The notes below the pieces were generated by a model. That model ran no database searches and was not told the DNA's origin. It saw nothing but the letters and a program-made list of their open reading frames with translations. Both the position numbers and the translations under genes were made by a program. From Rhizodiscina lignyota (Eukaryota > Ascomycota > Dothideomycetes > Aulographales > Rhizodiscinaceae), in contig ML978128.1 of NCBI GenBank assembly GCA_010015805.1, forward strand, positions 1,302,001-1,366,000: a stretch of 64,000 nt of DNA. Reading direction: 5' to 3'. This document shows, one piece after another, positions 32,023-41,502 of this stretch. The number at the start of each line of letters is the position of its first letter. Position 1 is the stretch's first letter.

Positions 32023-34536
32023 ATGGATCGACAACGATCAGAGAACGACCTCGACAGGACTGTCACTGCCCGATCAGATAACCCAAACGTCTTTGACGAC
32101 GAATATGCCGTTGATACCCCGACAAGCGCAGACTTCGAGGTTGGGAATGGCTTCAGCACCGCCGCAGAGCGAGGGGCCGATTCACAACCACGCCGAACGT
32201 CGAGAAACCCCTCTGTCAGGGCAAGCAGTTCGATAGATGCAAAGGTCGCGCCCATGCCGTCACGGAGCAGTATACAGAAACCTCGAGACGCTTTAGGCGC
32301 ACCTTCCCCCTCCACCGACCGTTCATCGACCCCAGTTTCAACCCCTCCCGCGAATGCAGTTGCGACGCCGTTGGCAGACCTTCCCCGACGGTCAAGTAGT
32401 AGAGCCTCTTCAGCATATGCGACAACAGAGAGGGCATCAAGTCCGCAACAAGCATCAGGCCCGAGTTTCCCATATAGCCTCTACCAACAGAGCAGCACAG
32501 GCGTTGGACGGAGTCCAAGCCTAGCAACAACATCTACCGCACGACCCTCGACACTCTCTTCAACAGCACAGCGACCAACGCATCCATACGCTCTCTATTC
32601 TCAGAATGGCTTGGACGAAGGCGCGGAAACCCCCACAGTACAGCAATCAATACCACTGGGCTTCCCTGGTCGAGCCGATGCCTTTCATCGACAAATTGGC
32701 CCCGATGGTGAAGAGCAGGATATTGTAGGGCCGGATGGACACACCGAACAACTTCCACCCTACTCGAGATACCCAGAGGAAGGAGCCGCAAAAGTGGCAG
32801 TGACCGCGACAGCCCCGTCGCAGGAGACATTATCACGAGACACGACACAAACACCGCTGCAGACCAATCCGTCATCATCTGCTTCAAGAACTTTGATAGT
32901 AGAAGACGGTAATAATGAGTCGGGAGAAGTATCAGAAAAGACTTGGCATGAGAAGACCTGGAAGGAGAGGCGGAGGACGAAAGTATGCGGTGGCCGATTA
33001 CCATGTTGGATCGTGACGTTTATGGTCGTCACTGCAATAATAATAGTAGGCCTTGTCGCAGGCCTGGCAGGGGGCTTAGTGGCCGCAGAAAAGAAATCCA
33101 AGTATGTACACAGTATGACAGCGTTAGTTCGGCTGGCTAACACGTCTCGCAACAGTGCTCAAGTTGTAACAACAACACTATTTGATGCTTCACCCATCGC
33201 AGCACCAACAGGAATTCCAGGCCCTCCGGCTGGCACCTGGGCTCTTCCTCTAGGCATTCCTGAGGAGCAGCAGAACGGCTGCATCACTGATACATCGCAG
33301 CAGAAAGCGTGGACGTGTTCGCAATACGGCCCTCCTCTCCTTTTCAACATAAGTGCCGCTGCTGGCGGCCAACGTGTCGTCGGCACCGCCCAGTTAGGCG
33401 ACATCAACCCAAGCAACTCTGGTTTCAACTACGGCACTCAGCCTCCCGTCATGCAAGTCAGCGCTCTTGAGTGGGTCGTTGATCTCGACGATCCTCATCA
33501 GGGGCCGGCATTGCACTTCCAGGCAATGTACGATAAAGTCGTCATTGTATCTGAAAATGACTTCGACCCCGACGACAGTCCTTCGCGACTGCTTCGTCGA
33601 GGCGGTGGAAACAATGGTCTATCATTTGGGCCAGGCGATGAATTTCACAACAAGAAGGGAAAGGTCAACAACGGCGATCAGCCTTGGCTCTGCTACTGGA
33701 ATCAAACATTCATCGAAGGCTTCATTTACATGGAGCAAAATAGCTCCGACGCGGCGTCGCAGTCGTCGGCGTTCGCGTCGTACACGTCGAAGGCTTCTGC
33801 TCACTCTGCAGCAGTTGCCTCGTCAGCTTCCACAACCCCATCCAGTACTTCACCAAGTATGAATGCATTTATCCCGCCATCTGGCTGGTCCCACTTCACA
33901 CCACCAGCTAGTATGCCGTCGTCGGATTGGGCGTCTTGGTACTCCTCGCTCTCTGAAGCATCAGCCTCATCCTCGTCTTCAGCCGCGGCCGCGGAAGCAA
34001 ATGCAGACGCAGGTGCCGATGCCTCCGCCGACGCTTCCGCTTCCGCCGGAGGGTACAGGAAGCGCAGCGAGGACCACGACTCTCAATCAGCCATCACCAT
34101 CCCAACCACAACAACCCCTGCTCCCTCCGTTTATACGATCGCGATGTCCGGAAGCGGCACCATCTCGTCTACCTCCTTCACCGTGCCCACCTTCATCCCA
34201 TTATTCCCGCACATCGTCAAGATCGAAGAGCGCCGCATGGGCATGTCAGACAACAAGGCTGTCTGCACGCAGATGCAGCTCGAGCCCGGAAACCAGCTCG
34301 TCCCTGTCCTCGGCCCGGATAATGGACAGATCACCATCACGCTGAGCGAGTCGGATCCGAGCGATAGCGACTTCGAGCAGGATAAGGATGAGGAGGGGCA
34401 GAGTAAGAGGAGGGCGATGACGAGGAGGCGGTATCGAAGGATGTGGGATCGTCAGGTTGTCGGGTATGACGTGCAGCTCAGGAGGAGGGATAACGAGCCA
34501 GTGGATAGCTGCCATTGTCAGTGGAAGAACACATGA
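32023..34536 (+). CDS. Single-pass membrane protein with Ser-rich ectodomain, unknown function
   Basis: One intron (33102-33155, 54 nt, branch GGCTAAC, in frame) leaves 819 residues. The N-terminal ~325 residues are cytosolic-type disordered sequence rich in Ser, Thr and Pro. A cluster of basic residues and Trp (WHEKTWKERRRTKVCGGR) precedes one membrane span (VTFMVVTAIIIVGLVAGLAG). Outside it lies a folded domain with Cys and Trp landmarks (NGCITDTSQQKAWTCS, PPLLFNISAAAGG, QPWLCYWNQTF). A long Ser/Ala-rich stretch and a basic C-terminal tail with further Cys (DSCHCQWK) follow. The topology suggests a type II plasma-membrane or wall-sensing protein, but no function can be assigned. Start MDRQRSENDLDRTV is the first ATG of the frame. 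Confidence 0.75.
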   Translation: MDRQRSENDLDRTVTARSDNPNVFDDEYAVDTPTSADFEVGNGFSTAAERGADSQPRRTSRNPSVRASSSIDAKVAPMPSRSSIQKPRDALGAPSPSTDRSSTPVSTPPANAVATPLADLPRRSSSRASSAYATTERASSPQQASGPSFPYSLYQQSSTGVGRSPSLATTSTARPSTLSSTAQRPTHPYALYSQNGLDEGAETPTVQQSIPLGFPGRADAFHRQIGPDGEEQDIVGPDGHTEQLPPYSRYPEEGAAKVAVTATAPSQETLSRDTTQTPLQTNPSSSASRTLIVEDGNNESGEVSEKTWHEKTWKERRRTKVCGGRLPCWIVTFMVVTAIIIVGLVAGLAGGLVAAEKKSKYVHSMTALVRLANTSRNSAQVVTTTLFDASPIAAPTGIPGPPAGTWALPLGIPEEQQNGCITDTSQQKAWTCSQYGPPLLFNISAAAGGQRVVGTAQLGDINPSNSGFNYGTQPPVMQVSALEWVVDLDDPHQGPALHFQAMYDKVVIVSENDFDPDDSPSRLLRRGGGNNGLSFGPGDEFHNKKGKVNNGDQPWLCYWNQTFIEGFIYMEQNSSDAASQSSAFASYTSKASAHSAAVASSASTTPSSTSPSMNAFIPPSGWSHFTPPASMPSSDWASWYSSLSEASASSSSSAAAAEANADAGADASADASASAGGYRKRSEDHDSQSAITIPTTTTPAPSVYTIAMSGSGTISSTSFTVPTFIPLFPHIVKIEERRMGMSDNKAVCTQMQLEPGNQLVPVLGPDNGQITITLSESDPSDSDFEQDKDEEGQSKRRAMTRRRYRRMWDRQVVGYDVQLRRRDNEPVDSCHCQWKNT

Positions 34537-35746
34537 TGTGAGTCGGTTGGGGTGTCGGCGTTTTCTGATTTTCCTTTTTCATGCATCTTACGGGTGTCAC
34601 GGTGCTCTTTGTCTTTTCTCGCTCGGATATTTGGAGCCTTTTCTCGTATGTTTTGATATCATGCTACTTTGGGAAGGGCAATGCGGGAGCGAACGAATAC
34701 ATGACGGATCCACGGCGTATTTTGCGTGGCAGCATCGCGAGGATTCACGGAACAGTCCTTACTTTGTCTGCGATACGATGGGGGAAATGCTGGGCGCGGC
34801 ATCGAGTATATATAGCGTATGGCGGTCTTGATCGGTGTTTGGTTGGGCCCCCGTTGTAGTATAGGCTACCGCAATGAGGATTGAGAATTCATCACTGTGA
34901 TTATACTGGCAACTCTGCTGAGAGTGAGACGTGGAAGCCTGCAGTCAACGAACAGTTGATGAACGCCATTTCGAATGCCCAATGTCGAGAATCTAAACTG
35001 TATTCAATGTGCTATTCTGTACTAGTTCAACTTGAAGGAAAGGCTCTTCGATGCTGGTGGCCTTAGGCTCTGAGGTAGTATTAGATCTGAACCTATACTA
35101 CCATGCCGGTAGGCTTTAACGTCAACCGAGCATCGATTCCGCTTTATACAGCACCCGCTCATGCGTTATTAACCTATTCATCTGGGAGCGGTTCGGTATT
35201 CATTAAGAGCTGTCTGTCTGATCGTGTCTATCCATATGAAGAAGCCCCTAACAAATCTTGCTGTGAGCATCACTGACTGTAGACAGACGATGGACTTATA
35301 GCATTACCGCAGAACATAGAAAAGACCACACATATAAACCGCCGGTATCCACGCGAAAACGGTAAGCTAGATCCCAAGTCGCACGGGCCATGTGGAGACA
35401 CCCGACCCAATTTCCCGTGATATTCGCCACCATTACAACGTCGGTAAAACCGTTCTTCTACCCCTTCGTCTGTATGGCCAGACGCTCTATTAGACCTACC
35501 TGTATCCGACGAAGTCACAACGCAGCACAGGCACTCAAGCATCAATAGGATTAGTCACGGGATCTCGTTATGTAAGCAGTCAACGACTTGTGATCTCTCA
35601 CTTCATTCAGCTATCACCGTTTTTGTGCCGGTGTTCTCTACCGGCCAAGTTCAGGTGCGGCCTGCCGCAAGCATCTCGCGGAGATGCGACTCCGCTCACT
35701 CCCTCATCACCTCCATCATGCCCTCTCCGCCGTCCGCAGCACCCCC
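34537..35746. other. Intergenic between convergent genes, no gene recognised
   Basis: This 1.2-kb stretch holds only short frames. The segment 34870-35560 is AT-richer than its neighbours. No repeat family was recognised. Confidence 0.55.
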
Positions 35747-37001
35747 CTACACCTCCAGCATCCTCTTCCACACCTTCTCCAGCACCACCACGCACTCCGC
35801 CCCCTCCCTGGTCACCTCGCCCTTCGCCACCTTCTCGGCCTCCTCCTCCATGTGGCGCACCGCCACCGGAACGCTCTCGTAGATACTGTCGCATGCTGGG
35901 CAGTAGTACTCCACCACAGGCTCGCGGGCCTGTGTGGCAGCGTCGTCGTCGTCCTCTGTGCGCACGGCCGCGTCGCCGGCGACGGTCTCCCAGGGAAACC
36001 AGGAGCTGACCAGCTCACGTGCCTCGGCGGCAGTGGGGCCCGATGGGCAGTCTCCGGCTAAGAGGTGGGTGAGTGCCGCTGAGAGGCAGGTGTGTCGAGC
36101 CGGGCAGTAGGAGCACTTCGTGCCCGTCGTCTGCTCGCCGGTGCTCCTCCCAGGTCTCGCAGTGCGCGTGGCAGCGCCGACATCCCTTGACACCCAGGAG
36201 GTGCAAGTCTCGCTCGGTCTTCAGGTGGAAGCCGAGGTCGCAGCCGTTGCAGGCCCAGCCTTCTCCACTGCTCTTCAGGTGACGCTGTAGCTCCCTTTTG
36301 CTTCTTGCGTCGTAGCCACAGTCACGTGGGCACACGTTGTGCTTGCCCGAAGCGGCGATGTGGAAGCGCATCTCCACGTCGGAAGGGAGGAAGATGTCGC
36401 AGCGGTAGCACATGGCGCCGGTGTCAGGAGGAGAAGAGATGGGCGCCGCGGAAGGCTGAGGACTCGCCAGCTGCTCTTGCTTCTCTCGGTCAGCCATGAG
36501 CTCTTCACTTGATGCTCCGATCTCTTCGTGCGAGGCCTCGACCGATCCGTGTGAAGCTTCGATCTCCTCGTGCGGGTCATCGATGTTGTCGCTTCCCTCT
36601 TCTTCTTCTTCTTCTTCTTCTTCTTCTTCTTCTTCTTCTTCTTCTTCTTCTTCTTCTTCTTCTTCTTCTTCTTCTTCTTCTTCTTCTTCTTCTTCGTCGT
36701 CACAGTCGCTTGCCTCTTCCTCGCCGCCGGACTGGCGTGGAGAGAGGCGACCGAAGTCTGGTGATTGGTGACTTCCGTCGTTATCGTTCGCATGTGGCCT
36801 CGAGCTATAGCGCCATGGCAGGCGCGGCGTTGTGGGTGATGCTTGTGAACCTCGAGCTCGAGGGAGGTAATACCGCGTTCCTCTCAAAGGCGTGCGTAGC
36901 CACTTACTTCTGGTCAACTCCTCATCCGTGGGGCGGTTTGGGGAAGGATCTCGGTGGCCACCGCCACGGCTTCGCCAACCTCCGCGACCACGCGTAAACA
37001 T
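35747..37001 (-). CDS. C2H2-type zinc-finger protein with poly-Glu tract; apparent frame break
   Basis: The upstream frame starts MFTRGRGGWRSRGGGHRD at 37001 and runs to a stop at 36015. It carries a 30-plus Glu run and then spaced Cys/His pairs: MCYRCDIFLPSDVEMRFHI, VCPRDCGYDARSKRELQRH, ACNGCDLGFHLK and CRRCHAHCETWEEH. A second minus-strand frame, open from 36193 to a stop at 35747, continues in the same style (KCSYCPARHTCLSAALTH, YYCPACDSIYESVPVAVRHM). The switch falls near 36111-36125. No GT-AG intron that changes frame fits between them, so a +1 shift or a base error is likely. Total length would be about 417 residues. Probably nucleic-acid binding; target unknown. Confidence 0.6.
36600..36695 (-). 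repeat. (TTC)32 microsatellite coding poly-glutamate
   Basis: 32 perfect TTC units on the plus strand read as GAA (Glu) in the zinc-finger gene. GTC/GAC codons and Asp residues border it. Confidence 0.95.
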
Positions 37002-37681
37002 GGCGGCAGGAACTGAAGGAATGCTGGAAAGCTTGTCAAGAAGAGAAGATGTTTGCTAGAGCTTGAGAAGGCTCGCGTTGGAATGGGTGGATGTTGTTGT
37101 GGTGAGAGAAAGAAGAGTGTGGGCGAGCGCGAAGGTGTTGAAGTAAAGGAAGGGGAGCAGCGATAGCGGAGGTAAACAAACACCAGCAAAAAGGGAAGGC
37201 ACCGGAGATTAAGAGAGGGCCTCAGTCTTCTGCCTACCTTCAAGGCCTACCTCACCGGCGTAGAGCGCATCTAACCGCCTCGAAGCGCCGCAATTACGGC
37301 ACCACTTTCTGCCTGGAAGTCCTCTTCCCGTGCTCTTTTGAATCAAACGATAGCCAATGTTTAGATATACCTACACAGGATACGGGTATTCGTTCACTCT
37401 TCATCGAGACCAAACTTTTCATTTTTCTATTGAGCGCGACACTCAATGTCGACCAGGCTAGCTACAAATACAGTGCATGTTATTCCTTTTTTGCCTACTC
37501 ATGAAAGCTTCACTCCCTTCACCCAATCAGATGGGTATACGAGAGTCGAGAGCGAGGAGGCCGTCCCTCATACCACCAAACACCGAGTCCCTCGAACGCA
37601 ACTGTCATACGCCGTTCGTCGCGATCGCAATGATCCTATGCAAGTTCCATGTAAGCAAAGTTGAAAGCAAGAGACAAGCCT
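37002..37681. other. Intergenic, zinc-finger gene promoter and SCD6 3' region
   Basis: These 680 bp show no recognised feature beyond the expected promoter. Confidence 0.55.
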
Positions 37682-39728
37682 TTATCCACTTGTTGCCTCA
37701 GTGGTACCAGCGCCACCTCGTCCGCGCATGCCACCCCTTCCTCGTCCATAGCCCCTACCACCTCCTCTACCATAGCCTCTACCGCGTCCACGGCCGCGGT
37801 AACCGCCTCGGTATCCATCGACACTGCCTTGTCCGAATGTCTCGAGATTCTTCTTCCGCTCCTCGGTCCTGAACTCGCGGCCCCCAAGCTTTGCTCCAGT
37901 GTTGACCGCATCTTCCCTATCCCTCAGCTCGCTGCTGAGATTGTCGAAGAAGCTGGTGCTCTTGTTGTAGACCGGCGCAGAAGCCGGTGGAATTGTCACG
38001 TCATCCGCTTTGTTCTCGCCTGAACCGTTCGTATCTGCATGCTCCTGGAAATGGCCATTCAATGCACTTGCGCCTTCACTAGGAGAGGCCAGAGGGGAGC
38101 CAGAAGCGATTGCCTCCTTCACCAAGTCCTGCTTGTTGAATTTCTTGTTTGCCGACTCGAAGTCGTAGTCCTCCTCTGGTACCTCGACCTTCGGTCGCTG
38201 ACCGTGACCGAATTCTCTGCCACTTCCTCTTCCTCCACGACCTCCACGACCTCCGCGCTGGCCTGTGGCATAACCTCCTGTACCCTGTGCATTTCCACGA
38301 CGGATGCGATCGTCTGTTCGCATCTCTTGAACCTTTCTGGTGAGATTTTCCACGCTATCGTTAACTGGAGCCGGAACCCCATGCTTTGGTTGGCCTGGCA
38401 TGGGTGGGAGCTTGGCCATCGCCGCAGCAACTGCGGCGGTAGCTGCGTGAGTCGCGTTCTCATATTGTTGTGCGCTAGCCAGTGGAGTAGGGGCCGCAGC
38501 TTTTGGCGCTGCAGCTTGTGCACCAACATTTCCAGCGCCTGGCAAGGGCACTGCAGGCACGATTCGTCCAGCTTTGGGGCCAGTGGGAGCCAATTTGGGA
38601 GGTGTTCCAGCACCAGATGGTGCAAGAGCGGCGGCAACAGGAGGTTTGCTCTCCATCGGGGGAGGCGGACCTTTGGCGGCTGGTCCTGCAGGTATCGGAG
38701 TAACGGTCTTGCTTGCCGGTCTCGCATCGTTCGCAGTCGAAGGCTTTGGCTGATCTGCAGAGAGCTCTTGCTTCTCGGTTGGAACTGCTGCCTTCGGTGC
38801 ACTAGGCGTCTGCTGATTGGGAGGGCCTATAGGACCTTGCGGAGGAGAGAACGGTCCAGGTGGCTGGTTGGGGAAACCTTGGCCTGGCGGTGGATACCAG
38901 CCCGGAGGTGCGCCATATGGACCTGGATAAGGAGGGAACGCATTTGGGGCTCCAGGACCGCCAGGACCGCCAGGGAAGCCGCCAGGTGGGCCTCCTGGCG
39001 GACCGAAGCGCTGTCCCTGGAATGGTGGTGGGTATTGACCATACGGAGGAAAGGGTGGTTGCTGGGGGATATTCGGTGGCTGCTGCGGGCGTTGTTGGTT
39101 TCCAGTATTCTGCGATTGAGGACGAGCAGACTGTTGTTATGAGGCTCATTAGCAATGAACTTCTGATACGTTTTCAAGAGCTATTGCAGTTGTGTAAAGA
39201 GTCAGAAGGAAGGCAACGGAAATGTCCACAGCGTTTTGCGCTTTCGGTTATACTGAAAAGTTTCATCCGTATTGCTATCATCACCCGAACGACAAATATG
39301 CAAAATATGGTATTCGACTCACGCCGAGGATTGCAGGATCATTTGGGACTTGTGGAGGTGGAGGAGGTTTGGTCTCCTTCGCTGGCTCCTCAATCCTCAG
39401 ATCCTTCACATCGCTGCCACGAAAGACTATGTATTCGTAAATGGAGTCGGAAGGTGCGATCTCCTCCGCGGGATTGGCTTTGCGTCCTTCCGTGCCGAAC
39501 GAGGTCACATTTTCGAGTGCGACTGTGGAGTTTTCCGAGCTGATTTCGTGGAGGGTGCCAACGTAGCTGCCGTGTATTAGTCCAATGCACATGAACAATA
39601 ATTTTCGAGTGACGTACCGGATGTCGCTTTTGGAGATGAGAGATATGCGCGCCCTATTGGTTCTGTTTAGTGAAACGTGGATCGAATAGCTGGAGCTCTG
39701 GGGTCACATACCCGATGTATTCAGACAT
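37682..39728 (-). CDS. SCD6: Scd6/LSM14 (RAP55) mRNA decapping and translation repressor
   Basis: Scd6 binds eIF4G through its RGG region and helps store and decap mRNAs in P-bodies. Four exons, 39728-39712, 39653-39618, 39566-39323 and 39130-37682, give 581 residues. The LSm14 domain covers ~1-95 (SEYIG|ARISLISKSDIR|YVGTLHEI). A Pro/Gly/Gln-rich linker follows. The DFDF box is near 418-432 (EEDYDFESANKKFNKQDL), the FFD box near 485-498 (VYNKSTSFFDNLSSE) and the TFG box near 518-536 (FRTEERKKNLETFGQGS). RGG repeats lie both before the DFDF box and at the C terminus. The first two exons are very small (17 and 36 nt), and intron 3 (192 nt) is long for this window. It is divergent to the PEX39-like gene with 297 bp between starts. 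Confidence 0.94.
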
Positions 39729-40025
39729 CGCGCACAGTGGTGAGGAGGTTCAGAGTAATGGAAATGAGTAAAGCGGCCCAAAAGAGCCAATGAAGGCTGG
39801 AGCGCAGAGCGGATTCGAGATTTCGAGGGATGTTGTGGAGTCGAGGTGGAAAGAAGACGAAGTGTGGGACGGTGTGAGGCCAAGCTCGACCAGCCACAAT
39901 TGCACTTTTTGGTCACGTGCACCCTCACTGCCTTACCTAGTTGACTTGCAGCTTCCTCGCCGGCTTCAGTTACTTCAAACAAGAGACTCATCATCATAGT
40001 AATTTCCGAATTCTAATTGCTCATT

Positions 40026-40639
40026 ATGGCTAGTGCACCAGAACTCGCCAGTGGCGTAGATGCTCAACAAGCCCTGTTCGAGCGTCTGGAAAGCTACGAT
40101 TGGGATAACGACGCTGAATTCAACCAAGGGTTGAATGCCATCTTAGCATCGAATCCACCGCCAGAACAGGCAGCAGAGATCATTTTGAGGGCACGGTGCT
40201 TTTACTTTGCGAGGTGGGACATGGACATGTTCCCTCCGTGACACCCAACTTACTGAGCAACACCAGGAAAATCAATGCCTCGATCGACTTTGATGCGTAC
40301 AAGGCATGGCACGCGACTTCCCAGCAATCTCAGCGGGCTTCTACTGTTACGAATGGCAGCAGTTTTGCCACAAGCGCCGAAAATCCGTCTGAGCATGGAG
40401 CGTCTTCAGCTCCGGTTCAGAGTGTAGCGCAAACTCCGCAAGGAGATGCACCTTACCCGACGTCCTTTGCACAGATTGTTGAGCTTATCACCTCAGGCCA
40501 GCCTATTCCGGGCATCAAGGATATCCCGAATACTGTCTTGGAAGGCCAGCAGTCCGAGAGCAACAAGCCGAAAAGACGGAAGCCTTGGGAGAAAGACGAG
40601 TCTGCTGTCCTCCAAGAGACTCCGCTATCTACTTCGTAA
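40026..40639 (+). CDS. PEX39-like KPWE-domain protein (peroxisomal import co-factor)
   Basis: Two exons, 40026-40213 and 40267-40639, give 186 residues. The C-terminal half carries the conserved block PYPTSFAQIVELITSGQPIP followed by GIKDIP (~125-150) and a basic KPWE motif (KRRKPWEKD, ~165-173). This pairing defines the family of yeast Yjr012c, human C6orf226 and plant PEX14-associated domains, recently described as Pex39, which assists Pex7-dependent (PTS2) import. The N-terminal ~70 residues (LFERLESYDWDNDAEFNQGL...ARCFYFARKI) look like a separate helical region found in fungal versions. No signal peptide or membrane span. The name is from memory of the KPWE family; identity of the motif is clear. 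Confidence 0.75.
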
Positions 40640-41502
40640 TGATTGAAGGGATCGTTGGAGGAACCTGTGGAATTACGCCTGGCGTTGCCTTCACGGTCAT
40701 ATCATTTGTCCTTGACGGCCTTGTGTGGTGTGGCTGAATGACTATCCCTGCACAGGAATGAGATGACTTAGAGAAGGAACTGGCCGCTGGCGCTGCATGA
40801 CTGAATGTCAAGAGACCTTTCACTCGAGCACAAAATTCATCCTTGCTTTCAATCAAGAGATGATGGTAAAAGGTGTTCCGGCAAGGTGAACGCCTTCGCA
40901 GTTGGACGCCTTTCTATGCAACCTGGCAATGTTGGTGAGGAGAAGTAGAATTAGCCAAGGATGTAATCAAGGACGTCTTTGAAGAATTGAATAAAGCCCT
41001 GCCGCAAAGTAAATGCAGCAGCAGGAACGATTTCAAGCTTGAGAGGAGCTTTCTCGAACAAAGCGAAAGCTATGTCCGACGGTCTTAGAGAGTCTTCCGA
41101 CTCAGCCTCCACAGCCCAACATTCAAGTATTTCCTTACATGATAGTATCTTACATTACTGGGCCAGGTGAGGTGGAGAGAGAAGAAGGACGGAAACACTA
41201 CCCGGCAACACTCGGAAATAGAGCATTTGTAACAAGTGCGAATAGTATTACAGCAATTGATTCTTGCCGTCATTCGCAGAAGTTGCTATTGATCACAGAA
41301 CACTCTGTCTGTTATGCTTAGCGAAATCCATAAAGCGAAGATACTTCTCAGATGAAGCATCCCCATTCGATATCCCACTTGGGTATATGCCGCCAGAATG
41401 CCATTGCGCCAGAACAATGCAGTGAACGCTTCCATCAACCAACCAGCACAAGCCAGTCAAACATATGATATGCCAAAATCATCACACAGGTCCCATCACA
41501 TG
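40640..41502. other. Intergenic between convergent PEX39-like and MAU2 genes
   Basis: This 863-bp stretch contains no coding unit or repeat that I could support. Confidence 0.6.

Noticed and set aside
38039-39142. 367-codon plus-strand open frame opposite SCD6
   Set aside because: Antisense of the Pro/Gly/RGG-rich SCD6 exon, where lack of A/T at key positions suppresses stops. No protein-like features.
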